From Streptosporangium sp. NBC_01756 (lineage in GTDB: Bacteria > Actinomycetota > Actinomycetes > Streptosporangiales > Streptosporangiaceae), in assembly GCF_035917975.1 (NCBI RefSeq), contig NZ_CP109130.1:5456001-5520000 (forward strand): a DNA stretch of 64,000 bases. Reading direction: 5' to 3'. Both the position numbers and the translations under genes were made by a program. The notes below the pieces were generated by a model that was given only the letters and a program-made list of their open reading frames with translations, did no database searches and was not told the origin of the DNA. Positions 8,112-16,026 of this stretch are shown here, in pieces (the stretch's first letter is position 1; each line of letters starts with the position of its first letter).

Positions 8112-11033
8112 ATGTCCTTCCGCAAGCCCCTGGTGGCGGCAGCCGTACTGGCCCTGACCATGGGGTTGTCCGTGGTCCCCGTCCAGGCGGCCGAGACCCT
8201 CCCCTTCCGCGACCCCACCCTGCCGCTGAGCCGGCGCATCGACGACCTGCTCGGCCGCCTCACCCTGGCGGAGAAGATCTCCTGGCTCCACCAGTACCAG
8301 CCGGCGGTGGACCGGCTGGGCATCGGCCTGTTCAAGACCGGTACCGAGGCGCTGCACGGCGTCGCCTGGTCGACCGACATCGACGACGGCGGCAAGGTCG
8401 TGACCGCCCAGGGGACCGTGTTCCCGCAGGCCGTCGGGCTGGCCAGCACCTGGGACCCGGACCTGGTCGAGCAGGTCGGCGCGGCCGTCGGCACCGAGGC
8501 CCGCGGCTACCACGCCGAGAACCCCCGGACCTGGGGCCTGCAGCTGTGGGCGCCGGTGGTCAACCTGCTGCGCGACCCGCGCTGGGGCCGCAACGAGGAG
8601 GGCTACTCCGAGGACCCGCTGCTCACCGGCGCGATCTCCACCGCGTACGGCACCGGCATCCAGGGCGACGACCCCGACCACCTGCGGGCGGCCCCGGTGC
8701 TCAAGCACTTCCTGGCCAACAACAACGAGGTCCACCGGGACACCACCTCCTCCAGCCTGCGGCCCCGCGTCCTCAACGAGTACGACGTCCCGGCCTTCAG
8801 AACGGCCATCGCGGCCGACGCGGCCACCGGTGTCATGACGGCCTACAACCGGATCAACGGCCGGCCCGCTACGGTCACCGACCTCGACTCCACCGTCCGC
8901 ACCTGGACCGACCGGCCGGTGTTCAACGTCACCGATGCCGGCGGCCCCGGCAACCTCACCGGCTCGCAGGCCTACTACGCCACCCAGGCCGAGGCCGCCG
9001 CCGCGACGATCAAGGCGGGGGTCGCGAGCTTCACGGCGAACGACACCAACGCCGCCCCGACGGTGGACTCGGTCAACGCGGCGCTCGCCCAGGGGCTGCT
9101 GACCACGGCCGACATCGACGGCGCCGTCCGCGACATCCTGGGCATCCGGTTCCGGCTGGGCGAGTTCGACCCGGACGGCGGGCCGTACGGGAAGATCACC
9201 AAGGCCGTGGTGGACAGCCCCGAGCACCGCGCGCTGAACCGCCGGACGGCGGCCGAGGCGATGGTCCTGCTCAAGAACGCGGACAAGGCCCTGCCGCTCA
9301 GCCCGGCGAAGAAGGTCGCCGTGGTCGGGCCGCTGGCCGACACCCTCTACACCGACTGGTACTCGGGGAAGCCGACCTACCGGGTCACCCCGCTCGACGG
9401 GATCAGGGAACGCGCGGCCACCACCGCCGCCGAGGGCGTCGACCGGATCGCGCTCAAGGCCGGCGGCAGATACCTCACCGCGGGCACCGGCGCGGGCGCC
9501 GACCTGAAACTGTCGGCGACCACGGCCGGACCGACCGAGCAGTTCGACGTCTTCGACTGGGGCCAGGGCGTCGTCACCCTGCGCAGCGCCGCCAACGGCA
9601 AATACGTCAGCCGCGCCAACTGGTCCACCCTGGCCAACAGCCAGGACCAGCCCACCGGCTGGTTCGTCCAGGAGCAGTTCAAGCTGGAGGCCCAGTCCGA
9701 CGGCACGACGCTGCTGAGGTACGCCGGTTACGAGACCGCCTACGACTGGTTCGGCCCCGACCAGTACGTCACGGCCGCGGCCGACGGCACCCTCGGCCTC
9801 ACCACCGCCGAGGGCGCCACCCGGTTCACCAGGGAGACCGTGCGCAGCGGCGTCGACGAGGCCGTCGCGGCGGCGAAGGACGCCGACGTGGCGGTGGTCG
9901 TGGTCGGCAGCATGCCGTTCATCAACGGCCGCGAGGACCACGACCGGACCGGCACCGGCCTGGCCGAGGGGCAGCAGGCGCTGGTGGAGGCGGTCCGGAA
10001 GGCGAACCCGAACACGGTGGTGGTGCTGGAGAACAGCTATCCGACGACCGTCGACCGGCTCCAGGACAAGATCCCGGCGATCCTGTGGACCACCCACGCC
10101 GGAGCCGAGACCGGCCACGCGCTGGCCGACATCCTGTACGGCGACGCCAACCCGGCCGGCCGCCTCACCCAGACCTGGCCCCGTGCCGGGACCGAGCTCC
10201 CCGACATCCTCGACTACGACATCATCAAGACCGGCGCGACCTACCTGTACGCCAAGGAGCGCCCGCTCTACGCCTTCGGCCACGGGCTGAGCTACACCAC
10301 CTTCGGCTACCAGGGGCTCCGTGTCACCTCTGTCCCCGACGGCTACGAGGTGAGCGTCCGGGTGACCAACACCGGCTCCCGGGCGGGCGACGAGGTCGTC
10401 CAGCTCTACACCCATCAGCACAGCTCCAGGGTGGAGCAGCCGGTCAGGCAGCTCCGCGGCTTCCAGCGGGTCCACCTCGCGCCGGGCGAGTCGAAGGTCG
10501 TGAAGCTCCCGATCAAGACCGCGGACCTGGCCCTGTGGGACGTGACCCGGGGGCGCTTCACGGTGGAGCCCTCGGTCCACGACGTGCTCGTCGGCTCCTC
10601 CTCCGACCGGATCCGCTGGCGGACCACGGTCAAGGTGTCCGGCGAGCGCATCCCCGCCCGCGACCTGACCAGGGTCACCCGCGCGGCCGACTTCGACGAC
10701 TACGCCGGGGTCGAACTGGTCGACGAGACCAAGGTCAGCGGCGACGCGGTCGGCGCCTCGGCGGGCGAGTGGGTCGCCTTCCGGGACGTGGATCTCGGCA
10801 CCGGGATCGCCGGGGTGAAACTCGGGGTCGCGGCCGTCGCCGCCTCGTCCGTCGAGGTCCGCCTCGGCTCCCCGGCCGGGAAGCTCCTCGGCACCGTCCC
10901 GGTGGCCGCCACCGGCGGGATCTACCAGTGGGCCACGGCCACCGCCCCGCTCGCGGGCGCACGCGGCAAGGGCGACCTCTACCTGGTCGTCAAGGGCGAC
11001 CTGCGGATCAGGGACCTCACCCTGACCCGCTGA
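8112..11033 (+). CDS. Secreted GH3 beta-glucosidase/beta-xylosidase with beta-trefoil insert and CBM6-like tail
   Basis: 973 residues. A signal peptide (about residues 1-27, cut near VQAA) precedes a GH3 barrel carrying RDPRWGRNEEGYSEDP (155-170), a motif common in plant-type and fungal beta-xylosidases and related GH3 enzymes. The nucleophile is Asp275 in FNVTDAGGP. The C-terminal alpha/beta domain is interrupted at about 450-565 by a segment with fascin-like beta-trefoil features (VTLRSAANGKYVS). A fibronectin-III-like domain follows, then a CBM6-like domain from about residue 860. The start follows GGAGGCGC. It should hydrolyse oligosaccharides outside the cell, next to the importer. A paralogue with the same architecture but no signal peptide lies at 21212. 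Exact sugar specificity cannot be read from sequence. Confidence 0.9.
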   Translation: MSFRKPLVAAAVLALTMGLSVVPVQAAETLPFRDPTLPLSRRIDDLLGRLTLAEKISWLHQYQPAVDRLGIGLFKTGTEALHGVAWSTDIDDGGKVVTAQGTVFPQAVGLASTWDPDLVEQVGAAVGTEARGYHAENPRTWGLQLWAPVVNLLRDPRWGRNEEGYSEDPLLTGAISTAYGTGIQGDDPDHLRAAPVLKHFLANNNEVHRDTTSSSLRPRVLNEYDVPAFRTAIAADAATGVMTAYNRINGRPATVTDLDSTVRTWTDRPVFNVTDAGGPGNLTGSQAYYATQAEAAAATIKAGVASFTANDTNAAPTVDSVNAALAQGLLTTADIDGAVRDILGIRFRLGEFDPDGGPYGKITKAVVDSPEHRALNRRTAAEAMVLLKNADKALPLSPAKKVAVVGPLADTLYTDWYSGKPTYRVTPLDGIRERAATTAAEGVDRIALKAGGRYLTAGTGAGADLKLSATTAGPTEQFDVFDWGQGVVTLRSAANGKYVSRANWSTLANSQDQPTGWFVQEQFKLEAQSDGTTLLRYAGYETAYDWFGPDQYVTAAADGTLGLTTAEGATRFTRETVRSGVDEAVAAAKDADVAVVVVGSMPFINGREDHDRTGTGLAEGQQALVEAVRKANPNTVVVLENSYPTTVDRLQDKIPAILWTTHAGAETGHALADILYGDANPAGRLTQTWPRAGTELPDILDYDIIKTGATYLYAKERPLYAFGHGLSYTTFGYQGLRVTSVPDGYEVSVRVTNTGSRAGDEVVQLYTHQHSSRVEQPVRQLRGFQRVHLAPGESKVVKLPIKTADLALWDVTRGRFTVEPSVHDVLVGSSSDRIRWRTTVKVSGERIPARDLTRVTRAADFDDYAGVELVDETKVSGDAVGASAGEWVAFRDVDLGTGIAGVKLGVAAVAASSVEVRLGSPAGKLLGTVPVAATGGIYQWATATAPLAGARGKGDLYLVVKGDLRIRDLTLTR

Positions 11034-11046
11034 CCCGTCGCGGGGT

Positions 11047-11098
11047 CTGTTGAGAAGTGCACGCCGTACGGCGAACGGGGGCGTGCACTTCGCAACAG
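11047..11098. terminator. Bidirectional terminator hairpin
   Basis: Two 19-base arms (11047-11065 and 11080-11098) pair with one mismatch around a 14-base loop. They lie between the convergent GH3 gene and the sigma-factor partner gene, so the hairpin can serve both strands. Confidence 0.8.
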
Positions 11099-11122
11099 GC
11101 GATCGTATACAGGCGGCCGTGC

Positions 11123-12016
11123 TCAGTCGACGAGGTCGTACCACCGGGGGGTGGCGGCCTTCAGCGGGTCGGGAGCGGGGCCGGCCTCGGGGCCGGGGAT
11201 GACGTAGAGGTCGACGGTGTCGGAGCTGTGGTCGCGGGAGCCGTTGACGATCCAGTCGTCCTTAACCCGGTCCGCGGGGACGGTCTGGTCGAAGGAGCCG
11301 CCATCGGGGGGTGTCCAGAGCAGGCGGTAGCCGACTTTCAACCCTCGCCGGTGCAACTCGGCGCGGACGGTCGCGACCGGCCTGCCGTGAACCGGGTAGC
11401 CGTCCAGGGCCTCCTCCCCCGAGGGATCGTAGACGGGTCCCTCGGCGTAGGGCTCGCCCGGCTTGGCGGGGCGGCCGACTCCGAAGACGACCCGGCCGGG
11501 GAAGTCCGCGGGCATCCAGACCTTGCCGCAGAACGCCGACGCGCAGTGCTCCAGGCGCTGTACGCCTATGCTCCCGTGCCATGTGAAGCCCTCGGGGACG
11601 ATCGGGCCGACCAGTGTGCCCACCTCGTCCGGTGCCGCCGGGATGACCTTCACCGTGACGTTCAGTCCGACCGCGCGGAATGCCTCCTCGAAGCGCCGGC
11701 GGTCGGCCGCGGGGTCGGTGATGGTGACGCTGAAGTGGTCGTCGGTCTTCTTGATGGAGACGGCCGCGTTGGCATACTCGGTCGCCGGCCCGCCGAAGGG
11801 CAGCCCGATCGCCACGGCCACGGCCAGGGCGGTGGCCGTGGCGAGCAGGACGGGCAGCCGGGCCCGCCTCAGCCGGGGGAGCCAGGACGGCCGGCGGTGC
11901 GCGGGCGGGGTCGCGGTGATCTCCTCAAGCAGGTCGTGGACGCCCTGGCTCAGGGCGGGCTCGGCGGATCCGGCGGCGGGGTCGATGGCGGACACCATCC
12001 GGTCGATCTTGCTCAT
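11123..12016 (-). CDS. Single-pass membrane protein coupled to ECF sigma factor (possible anti-sigma)
   Basis: 297 residues. The ATG at 12016 overlaps the sigma-factor stop (ATGA) and follows AGGGGAGA, so the two proteins are translationally coupled. The N-terminal 50 or so residues are cytosolic. One membrane segment (about 53-75, LPVLLATATALAVAVAIGLP) leads to an external domain of about 220 residues. A cytosolic segment, one membrane helix and coupling to an ECF sigma gene make an anti-sigma or sigma-associated sensor role likely. I see no HxxxCxxC zinc anti-sigma motif. The external part contains one close Cys pair (CASAFC) and a segment resembling PASTA-like repeats (GYPVHGRPVATVRAELHRRG), but I do not assign a family. 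Confidence 0.72.
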   Translation of the reverse strand: MSKIDRMVSAIDPAAGSAEPALSQGVHDLLEEITATPPAHRRPSWLPRLRRARLPVLLATATALAVAVAIGLPFGGPATEYANAAVSIKKTDDHFSVTITDPAADRRRFEEAFRAVGLNVTVKVIPAAPDEVGTLVGPIVPEGFTWHGSIGVQRLEHCASAFCGKVWMPADFPGRVVFGVGRPAKPGEPYAEGPVYDPSGEEALDGYPVHGRPVATVRAELHRRGLKVGYRLLWTPPDGGSFDQTVPADRVKDDWIVNGSRDHSSDTVDLYVIPGPEAGPAPDPLKAATPRWYDLVD

Positions 12017-12564
12017 CGGTTCTCTCCCCTCAGTACGGCCGTCACATGGACCTCGTCTGTCGTGTCGAGCAGCCGGGCCAGCCGCCTGCGGGCCCGGTAC
12101 AGGCGGAGCCGGGCGGCGGTACCGCTGCAGCCCAGCACCTTGGCGATCTGCGGCCCGGTCAGCCCCTCCCAGCAGGCCAGTGCGAGCACCTCCCGGTCCG
12201 CCGGAACCAGGCTCGCGAAGGCGGATCGGACGGCGTCGGCCCGTGGATCGGCGGACGCCGTCTCCCGGCCGGCGGTCAGCTCGTCGCGGAGCCGTGAGGC
12301 CAGCGCGGTGCGGCGGGAGTCTCCGCGCCGGTGGTTGGCCAGCACGCGGCGGGCGGTGCCGTACAGCCACAGCAGGGTGGCGTCCCCCTCGGGAACGTCG
12401 TCCAGCCGCCGCCACGCGATGAGGAAGGTCTCCGCGATCACATCGGCGACGTCGTCGGCCGAGTCGGTCCGGCGCAGCGCGTAGCGGTGCATCGCCGGAT
12501 AGCAGGCGAGGTAGAGCGCCTCGAAACGATCGCGCGCGCCGGGGGGCACGCGTGGATCCTGCAC
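12013..12564 (-). CDS. ECF-type RNA polymerase sigma factor
   Basis: 183 residues containing sigma region 2 (about 14-80, with YALRRTDSADDVADVIAETF and the -10-binding helix) and region 4 (about 110-165, with a helix-turn-helix in GLTGPQIAKVLGCSG). It directs RNA polymerase to a dedicated regulon. The GTG start follows AGGAGA. Its leader and first seven codons lie within a 67-bp sequence that recurs almost perfectly at 15467-15533, so the native upstream context has probably been split by recombination. The overlapping downstream membrane protein is the likely regulator. Confidence 0.9.
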   Translation of the reverse strand: MQDPRVPPGARDRFEALYLACYPAMHRYALRRTDSADDVADVIAETFLIAWRRLDDVPEGDATLLWLYGTARRVLANHRRGDSRRTALASRLRDELTAGRETASADPRADAVRSAFASLVPADREVLALACWEGLTGPQIAKVLGCSGTAARLRLYRARRRLARLLDTTDEVHVTAVLRGENR

Positions 12565-12611
12565 AGGTGTCTCCTAACCGAGAAGGTGCCGAACACCTGA
12601 TGAGGTGTCCG
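12545..12611. repeat. 67-bp direct repeat, left copy
   Basis: This copy covers the first codons, ribosome site and leader of the sigma-factor gene. It matches 15467-15533 at 66 of 67 positions (A versus G in the hairpin arm). The two copies are in the same orientation and bracket a 2.9-kb block holding TetR, a monooxygenase and a hydrolase. Confidence 0.9.
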
Positions 12612-12616
12612 GCACC
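12585..12616. other. Leader hairpin upstream of sigma factor
   Basis: GGTGCCGAACACCT and AGGTGTCCGGCACC form a 14-bp stem with one mismatch and a GATG loop. It could terminate the TetR transcript coming from the right, or be an operator or leader element for the sigma gene. The right repeat copy keeps only the inner nine base pairs. Confidence 0.5.
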
Positions 12617-12730
12617 TCCGGAAGTGTTTCACCCGCTGGTCAGACGCACCGCCGATGGTCGCGGCCACGGAGCCGGAAGTCTCTCCGCACCTGTCCGGGT
12701 GGGTTGCCCGTCACGGATGTGTCACTGAGT

Positions 12731-13279
12731 TCAGGACAAAGATCCCCTGATGCCGGTGATGATCAATTCGAGGCCGCCGTGGAAGGCGCGGTCGCGGCGG
12801 TCTCTGGGCCAGGCGTCGGCGTCGGTTTTGCGGGCCTGTTCCTCGATCGTGTAGCCGTTGACGTAGGCCAGGACCGTGTCCACGGCGACGGCCGCCGTCT
12901 CTGCGGAGACGCCCGCGGCGGCCAGGGCGGCGATGAGGCCGTGGAAGGTGGCGACGGCCTCGCCGCCCGGGTGGTGGAAGGTGGACATGAGGCGCGCGCC
13001 GTCGCGGTGGGCCAGCATGACCTCGCGCATGCCGGTCGCGACGCCGCGCAGCCGCTCGTCCCAGGTGCCGTCAAGGCGTGGGGCGGCGCCGGTGGGCGGG
13101 GTGGCCAGGTGCGCGACCATGGCGTCCAGCAGGGCCTGCTTGCTGGGGTAGTGCCGGTACAGCGCGCCTGCTTGCACGCCGAGCCGGCTCGCCAGGAGCC
13201 GCATGGTGAGACCGTCCAGGCCGGCCTCGTCGAGCAGGTCGATCGCCGCCCGAAGCACCTCGGCGCGCCGCTGACTCAT
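12731..13279 (-). CDS. TetR-family repressor
   Basis: 182 residues. An N-terminal helix-turn-helix (about 21-45, with LTMRLLASRLGVQAGALYRH) is followed by a TetR-class C-terminal domain similar in layout to tetracycline-type repressors. The ATG at 13279 follows a perfect AGGAGG; the open frame upstream of it has no homologous sequence and crosses the operators. It is divergent from a TetX-like monooxygenase, and two overlapping 19-bp palindromes fill the intergenic region. The simplest reading is autorepression plus control of the monooxygenase and hydrolase, relieved by their substrate. Confidence 0.9.
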   Translation of the reverse strand: MSQRRAEVLRAAIDLLDEAGLDGLTMRLLASRLGVQAGALYRHYPSKQALLDAMVAHLATPPTGAAPRLDGTWDERLRGVATGMREVMLAHRDGARLMSTFHHPGGEAVATFHGLIAALAAAGVSAETAAVAVDTVLAYVNGYTIEEQARKTDADAWPRDRRDRAFHGGLELIITGIRGSLS

Positions 13280-13319
13280 TCGAATCCTCCTAGCCGGGGT
13301 TGACAGTTCGGCCTCATGT

Positions 13320-13338
13320 ACGTGAACAATGTACACGT
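13320..13338. promoter_or_regulatory. TetR operator O1
   Basis: ACGTGAACAATGTACACGT is a 19-bp palindrome with two mismatched pairs. It overlaps O2 by four bases and lies between the divergent TetR and monooxygenase starts. Confidence 0.6.
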
Positions 13339-13353
13339 GAACGACGTTCACGT
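13335..13353. promoter_or_regulatory. TetR operator O2
   Basis: ACGTGAACGACGTTCACGT is a perfect 19-bp palindrome around a central A. Its centre is 15 bp from that of O1, so two dimers could bind side by side. A TTGACA at 13300-13305 upstream could be the -35 of the monooxygenase promoter, placing both operators over its -10 region and start site. Confidence 0.68.
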
Positions 13354-13370
13354 AGGAGGCGGAGGACGGG

Positions 13371-14549
13371 ATGACCGAGCAAGGCGTAGGACGGGTACTG
13401 GTGATCGGGGCGGGGCTCGGCGGGCTGACGCTCGCGCATGCGCTCGTCCGAGCAGGCATCGACGTGCGCGTGTACGAGGCGGACGACGGTAGTGGCGAGC
13501 GGTTCCAGGGATACCGGATCGGGCTGGCGTCGCCCGGGATGGAGGCGTTGCGTGCGAGCCTGCCGCAGCGGCTCTACGAGCTGGTCGAGGTCACCAGCGG
13601 CAGTCTGACCGGGCCGGGGTTGCTGTTCGACGAACAGCTCACGGTGCTCAGCCGTGACCTGGAGGGGCCGCCGGCGGAGGCCAGGGCGGTGGACCGGCAG
13701 GTGCTGCGGCGGATCCTGCTCGGTGAGCTGGGGGACCGGGTCGCGCACGGCAGGCGGCTGGCGGGTTTCGCGGAGGAGCCAGGCGGGACCGTGACCGCCC
13801 GCTTCGCCGACGGCACGCAGGCCACGGGTGAGGTTCTGGTCGGCGCCGACGGCGGGAACTCCGTGGTGCGGCGGCATCTGGTGCCCGAAGTCGGGCTCGT
13901 CGACTCGGATCTGTGCGGGGCGATGGGGCGTACCCCCGTCACCGACCGCTTCCTGCGGCTGGTGCCGGGGCGCGGCACGATGGTGCGGGGGCCCGGGATC
14001 ACGCTGATGCTGGGACGGATGCAGTTCGGCAGGGAGCCGTCCGAGGCCGCCGCCGAGCTCGCTCCCGGGCTGGACATGCCGTACCGCGACAGCTATGTGC
14101 GGTGGGTGCTGATGGTGCCGCCGGAGCATCCGGCGGCCACCGACCCGGGACGCGGCCAACAGGACGCGCGCGAGCTGGTGCTGGACCTCATCGACGGCTG
14201 GCATCCCGACCTGCGGGATCTGGTGCGCTCGGCCGACATGAGCGCCGTCGGCCGGTCCAAGATCTACGACAGGCCGATGCCGTCATGGCCGGTGGGCCGG
14301 GTCACGCTGCTCGGCGACGCCGCGCACCTGACGCTGGCCAGCGGCGGGAACGGCGCGAGCACCGCGATGCAGGATGCCGTGCGGTTGTGCGCGCGGCTGG
14401 CCGCGGTCAATCGAGGCGAACGGGACCTGACCTCGGCGCTGGGGGAGTATCGGGACGACCTGCTGGAGCGCGGGAACGCGGCGGTGGAGTTCGGCAAGCA
14501 GGCGCTGAAGAGGTTCATCCCGGCCACAGCCGCAGGCGACGCGCGATGA
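13371..14549 (+). CDS. FAD-dependent aromatic/TetX-like monooxygenase
   Basis: 392 residues with the class A flavoprotein monooxygenase signature: GxGxxG FAD motif (VIGAGLGGLT, residues 10-19), the DG-type motif VGADGGNS at about 160, and GDAAH at about 315 near the FAD pyrophosphate. It should hydroxylate an aromatic or polyketide-like compound with NAD(P)H and O2. The ATG follows GGAGGCGGAGGACGGG. The downstream hydrolase is adjacent or overlapping and the divergent TetR is the likely regulator, suggesting a small detoxification or drug-inactivation cassette. Substrate unknown. Confidence 0.88.
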   Translation: MTEQGVGRVLVIGAGLGGLTLAHALVRAGIDVRVYEADDGSGERFQGYRIGLASPGMEALRASLPQRLYELVEVTSGSLTGPGLLFDEQLTVLSRDLEGPPAEARAVDRQVLRRILLGELGDRVAHGRRLAGFAEEPGGTVTARFADGTQATGEVLVGADGGNSVVRRHLVPEVGLVDSDLCGAMGRTPVTDRFLRLVPGRGTMVRGPGITLMLGRMQFGREPSEAAAELAPGLDMPYRDSYVRWVLMVPPEHPAATDPGRGQQDARELVLDLIDGWHPDLRDLVRSADMSAVGRSKIYDRPMPSWPVGRVTLLGDAAHLTLASGGNGASTAMQDAVRLCARLAAVNRGERDLTSALGEYRDDLLERGNAAVEFGKQALKRFIPATAAGDAR

Positions 14550-14590
14550 AGGATTCGCCGCGTACTCAGCACACCGACGGAGGGAGCACC

Positions 14591-15439
14591 GTGCCCGAAT
14601 ACGGCAAGGGCCAGGTCCGTTCCGCCGACGGGACGACGATCGGCTACCGGCAACGTGGCCGTGGCCCCGGATTGATTCTCATGCACGGTGGAATGCAGGC
14701 ATCGCAGCACCTCATGAAGCTCGCCGACGCCCTCTGCACCGACTTTCGCGTGTATGTGCCCGACCGGCGCGGGCGTGGCCTGAGCGGACCGTACGGCGAC
14801 GGCTTCGGGATGCAGCAGGAGATCGAAGACCTGCAGGCGCTTGTCACGGCGACCGGGGCTTCGCGGGTCTTCGGGCTGAGCTCAGGTGCGCTGGTCACGC
14901 TGCGCACGGCCCTCGTCACCCCCTCGCTCGACCGGATCGCTCTGTACGAGCCCCCCTTGTCCATCGACGGCTCGGTGCCGGCCGACTGGGTGCGGCGCTT
15001 CGACCACGAAATCGCCGCCGGTAAGCGTTCCTCCGCGCTGATCACGGCATTGAGGGGCCTCGGTGTCGAACCGGTGCTCGGTCGAATCCCACGATTCGTG
15101 ATCGTGCCGTTGATGACGATCGGCTCACGCGTGCAGCGCGACCTTCCTGAAGACGATGTGCCCATCGCCGAGCTGATCCCCACGCAACACTTCGACATGC
15201 GGATCATTCGGGAGATGGCCGACACCGTCGAGGAGTATGCGACGTTGCGGGCGCACGTGCTGCTACTCAACGGGACGAAAAGCCCGGCCTACTTCGGTGC
15301 CGCGCTGAAGCGGCTCGCCACCGTGCTCCCCCATGCGCAGATCATCACCTTGCCGGGCCTCGGGCACTCGGGACCGGAGAACGACGGAGCTCCCCTCCTC
15401 GTGGCCCAGGCTCTGCGTGATTTCTTCGGCGCACGATGA
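14591..15439 (+). CDS. Alpha/beta-hydrolase
   Basis: An alpha/beta-hydrolase fold protein of 283 residues from the GTG at 14591, chosen for its strong GGAGGG site. An ATG at 14546 overlapping the monooxygenase stop (ATGA) would add 15 low-complexity residues and is a real alternative. The oxyanion strand LILMHGG is near residue 30, the nucleophile elbow is GLSSG and the catalytic His lies in GLGHSG. The acidic triad residue is unclear: the usual position reads LLLNGTKSP. It may process the product of the upstream monooxygenase. Confidence 0.82.
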   Translation: MPEYGKGQVRSADGTTIGYRQRGRGPGLILMHGGMQASQHLMKLADALCTDFRVYVPDRRGRGLSGPYGDGFGMQQEIEDLQALVTATGASRVFGLSSGALVTLRTALVTPSLDRIALYEPPLSIDGSVPADWVRRFDHEIAAGKRSSALITALRGLGVEPVLGRIPRFVIVPLMTIGSRVQRDLPEDDVPIAELIPTQHFDMRIIREMADTVEEYATLRAHVLLLNGTKSPAYFGAALKRLATVLPHAQIITLPGLGHSGPENDGAPLLVAQALRDFFGAR

Positions 15440-15466
15440 CAGGCACGGCGTCGACGGGTGCCGGAT

Positions 15467-15533
15467 GGCACGCGTGGATCCTGCACAGGTGTCTCCTAAC
15501 CGAGAAGGTGCCGGACACCTGATGAGGTGTCCG
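15467..15533. repeat. 67-bp direct repeat, right copy
   Basis: Second copy of the sigma-factor leader, including the GTG and codons for MQDPRVP on the minus strand, after which the sequence no longer resembles a sigma factor. This stranded 5' fragment shows that the sigma leader was duplicated when the intervening block arrived or was rearranged. Confidence 0.9.
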
Positions 15534-15631
15534 ACGGCTCACGTTCGCCGCTCATGAGGCGCAAGCCGTACCGGACGGTGAAGAACCGAGCTTTTGGCGT
15601 TGAGATACCTCTCGACCAGCTGTTCGACGCG

Positions 15632-15637
15632 TACGCT
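15632..15637 (+). promoter_or_regulatory. Leaderless -10 element of antitoxin gene
   Basis: TACGCT, six bases, then ATG. This TANNNT-N6-ATG layout puts the transcript start on the start codon, a common arrangement in actinobacteria. No Shine-Dalgarno sequence is present. Confidence 0.5.
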
Positions 15638-15643
15638 GTCGGC

Positions 15644-15964
15644 ATGAGCGAAGCAGCGTTCGAGATCGCCCTGGAGGAACTTCACGCCCACCCGGAGCGC
15701 TGGGACGAGGCCGTCGCCTCTGCGGCTCGGGGCAAGGTGATCGCACTCACCGACAGGGGAGAGCGGCTGGCGGCCGTCGTGTCCGCCGACCAGATCGGTC
15801 TGGTGGAACGTCTGCAGGAGACTGTCGACGTGCTCTCCGACACCGAGGCGGTCATGGCGATCGTCGAGTCGCGAAATTCGATCGCGGCCGGTGAGAGCGT
15901 GTATGGGTCGGTAAAGAACTCAACGAGCCGCTCGCGAGCATCTGCACAGCCCGGCTGCCGGTAG
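15644..15964 (+). CDS. Phd/YefM-type antitoxin, apparently without toxin
   Basis: 106 residues from the ATG at 15644, which fits the leaderless promoter. The N-terminal part (MSEAAFEIALEELHAHPERW, then ARGKVIALTDRGERLAAVVSAD) matches the DNA-binding domain of Phd/YefM antitoxins. A helical segment follows, up to about GESVYGS. The last 20 residues (Ser/Arg-rich, ending AQPGCR) do not look like a toxin-binding tail and may follow a frameshift. No toxin gene follows; the next gene is a convergent permease. It lies next to the rearranged repeat boundary, so it may be a remnant. Confidence 0.65.
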   Translation: MSEAAFEIALEELHAHPERWDEAVASAARGKVIALTDRGERLAAVVSADQIGLVERLQETVDVLSDTEAVMAIVESRNSIAAGESVYGSVKNSTSRSRASAQPGCR

Positions 15965-15970
15965 ACGCAC

Positions 15971-15996
15971 GCCGCACCGAGAGACCGGGGTGTGGC
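15971..15996. terminator. Possible weak terminator hairpin
   Basis: GCCGCACC and GGTGTGGC pair (one G-T) around a ten-base loop between the convergent antitoxin and permease genes. There is no T-run. Confidence 0.35.
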
Positions 15997-16026
15997 ATTT
16001 CCCGGCGGACGGTCCGGCCGGCGTGC

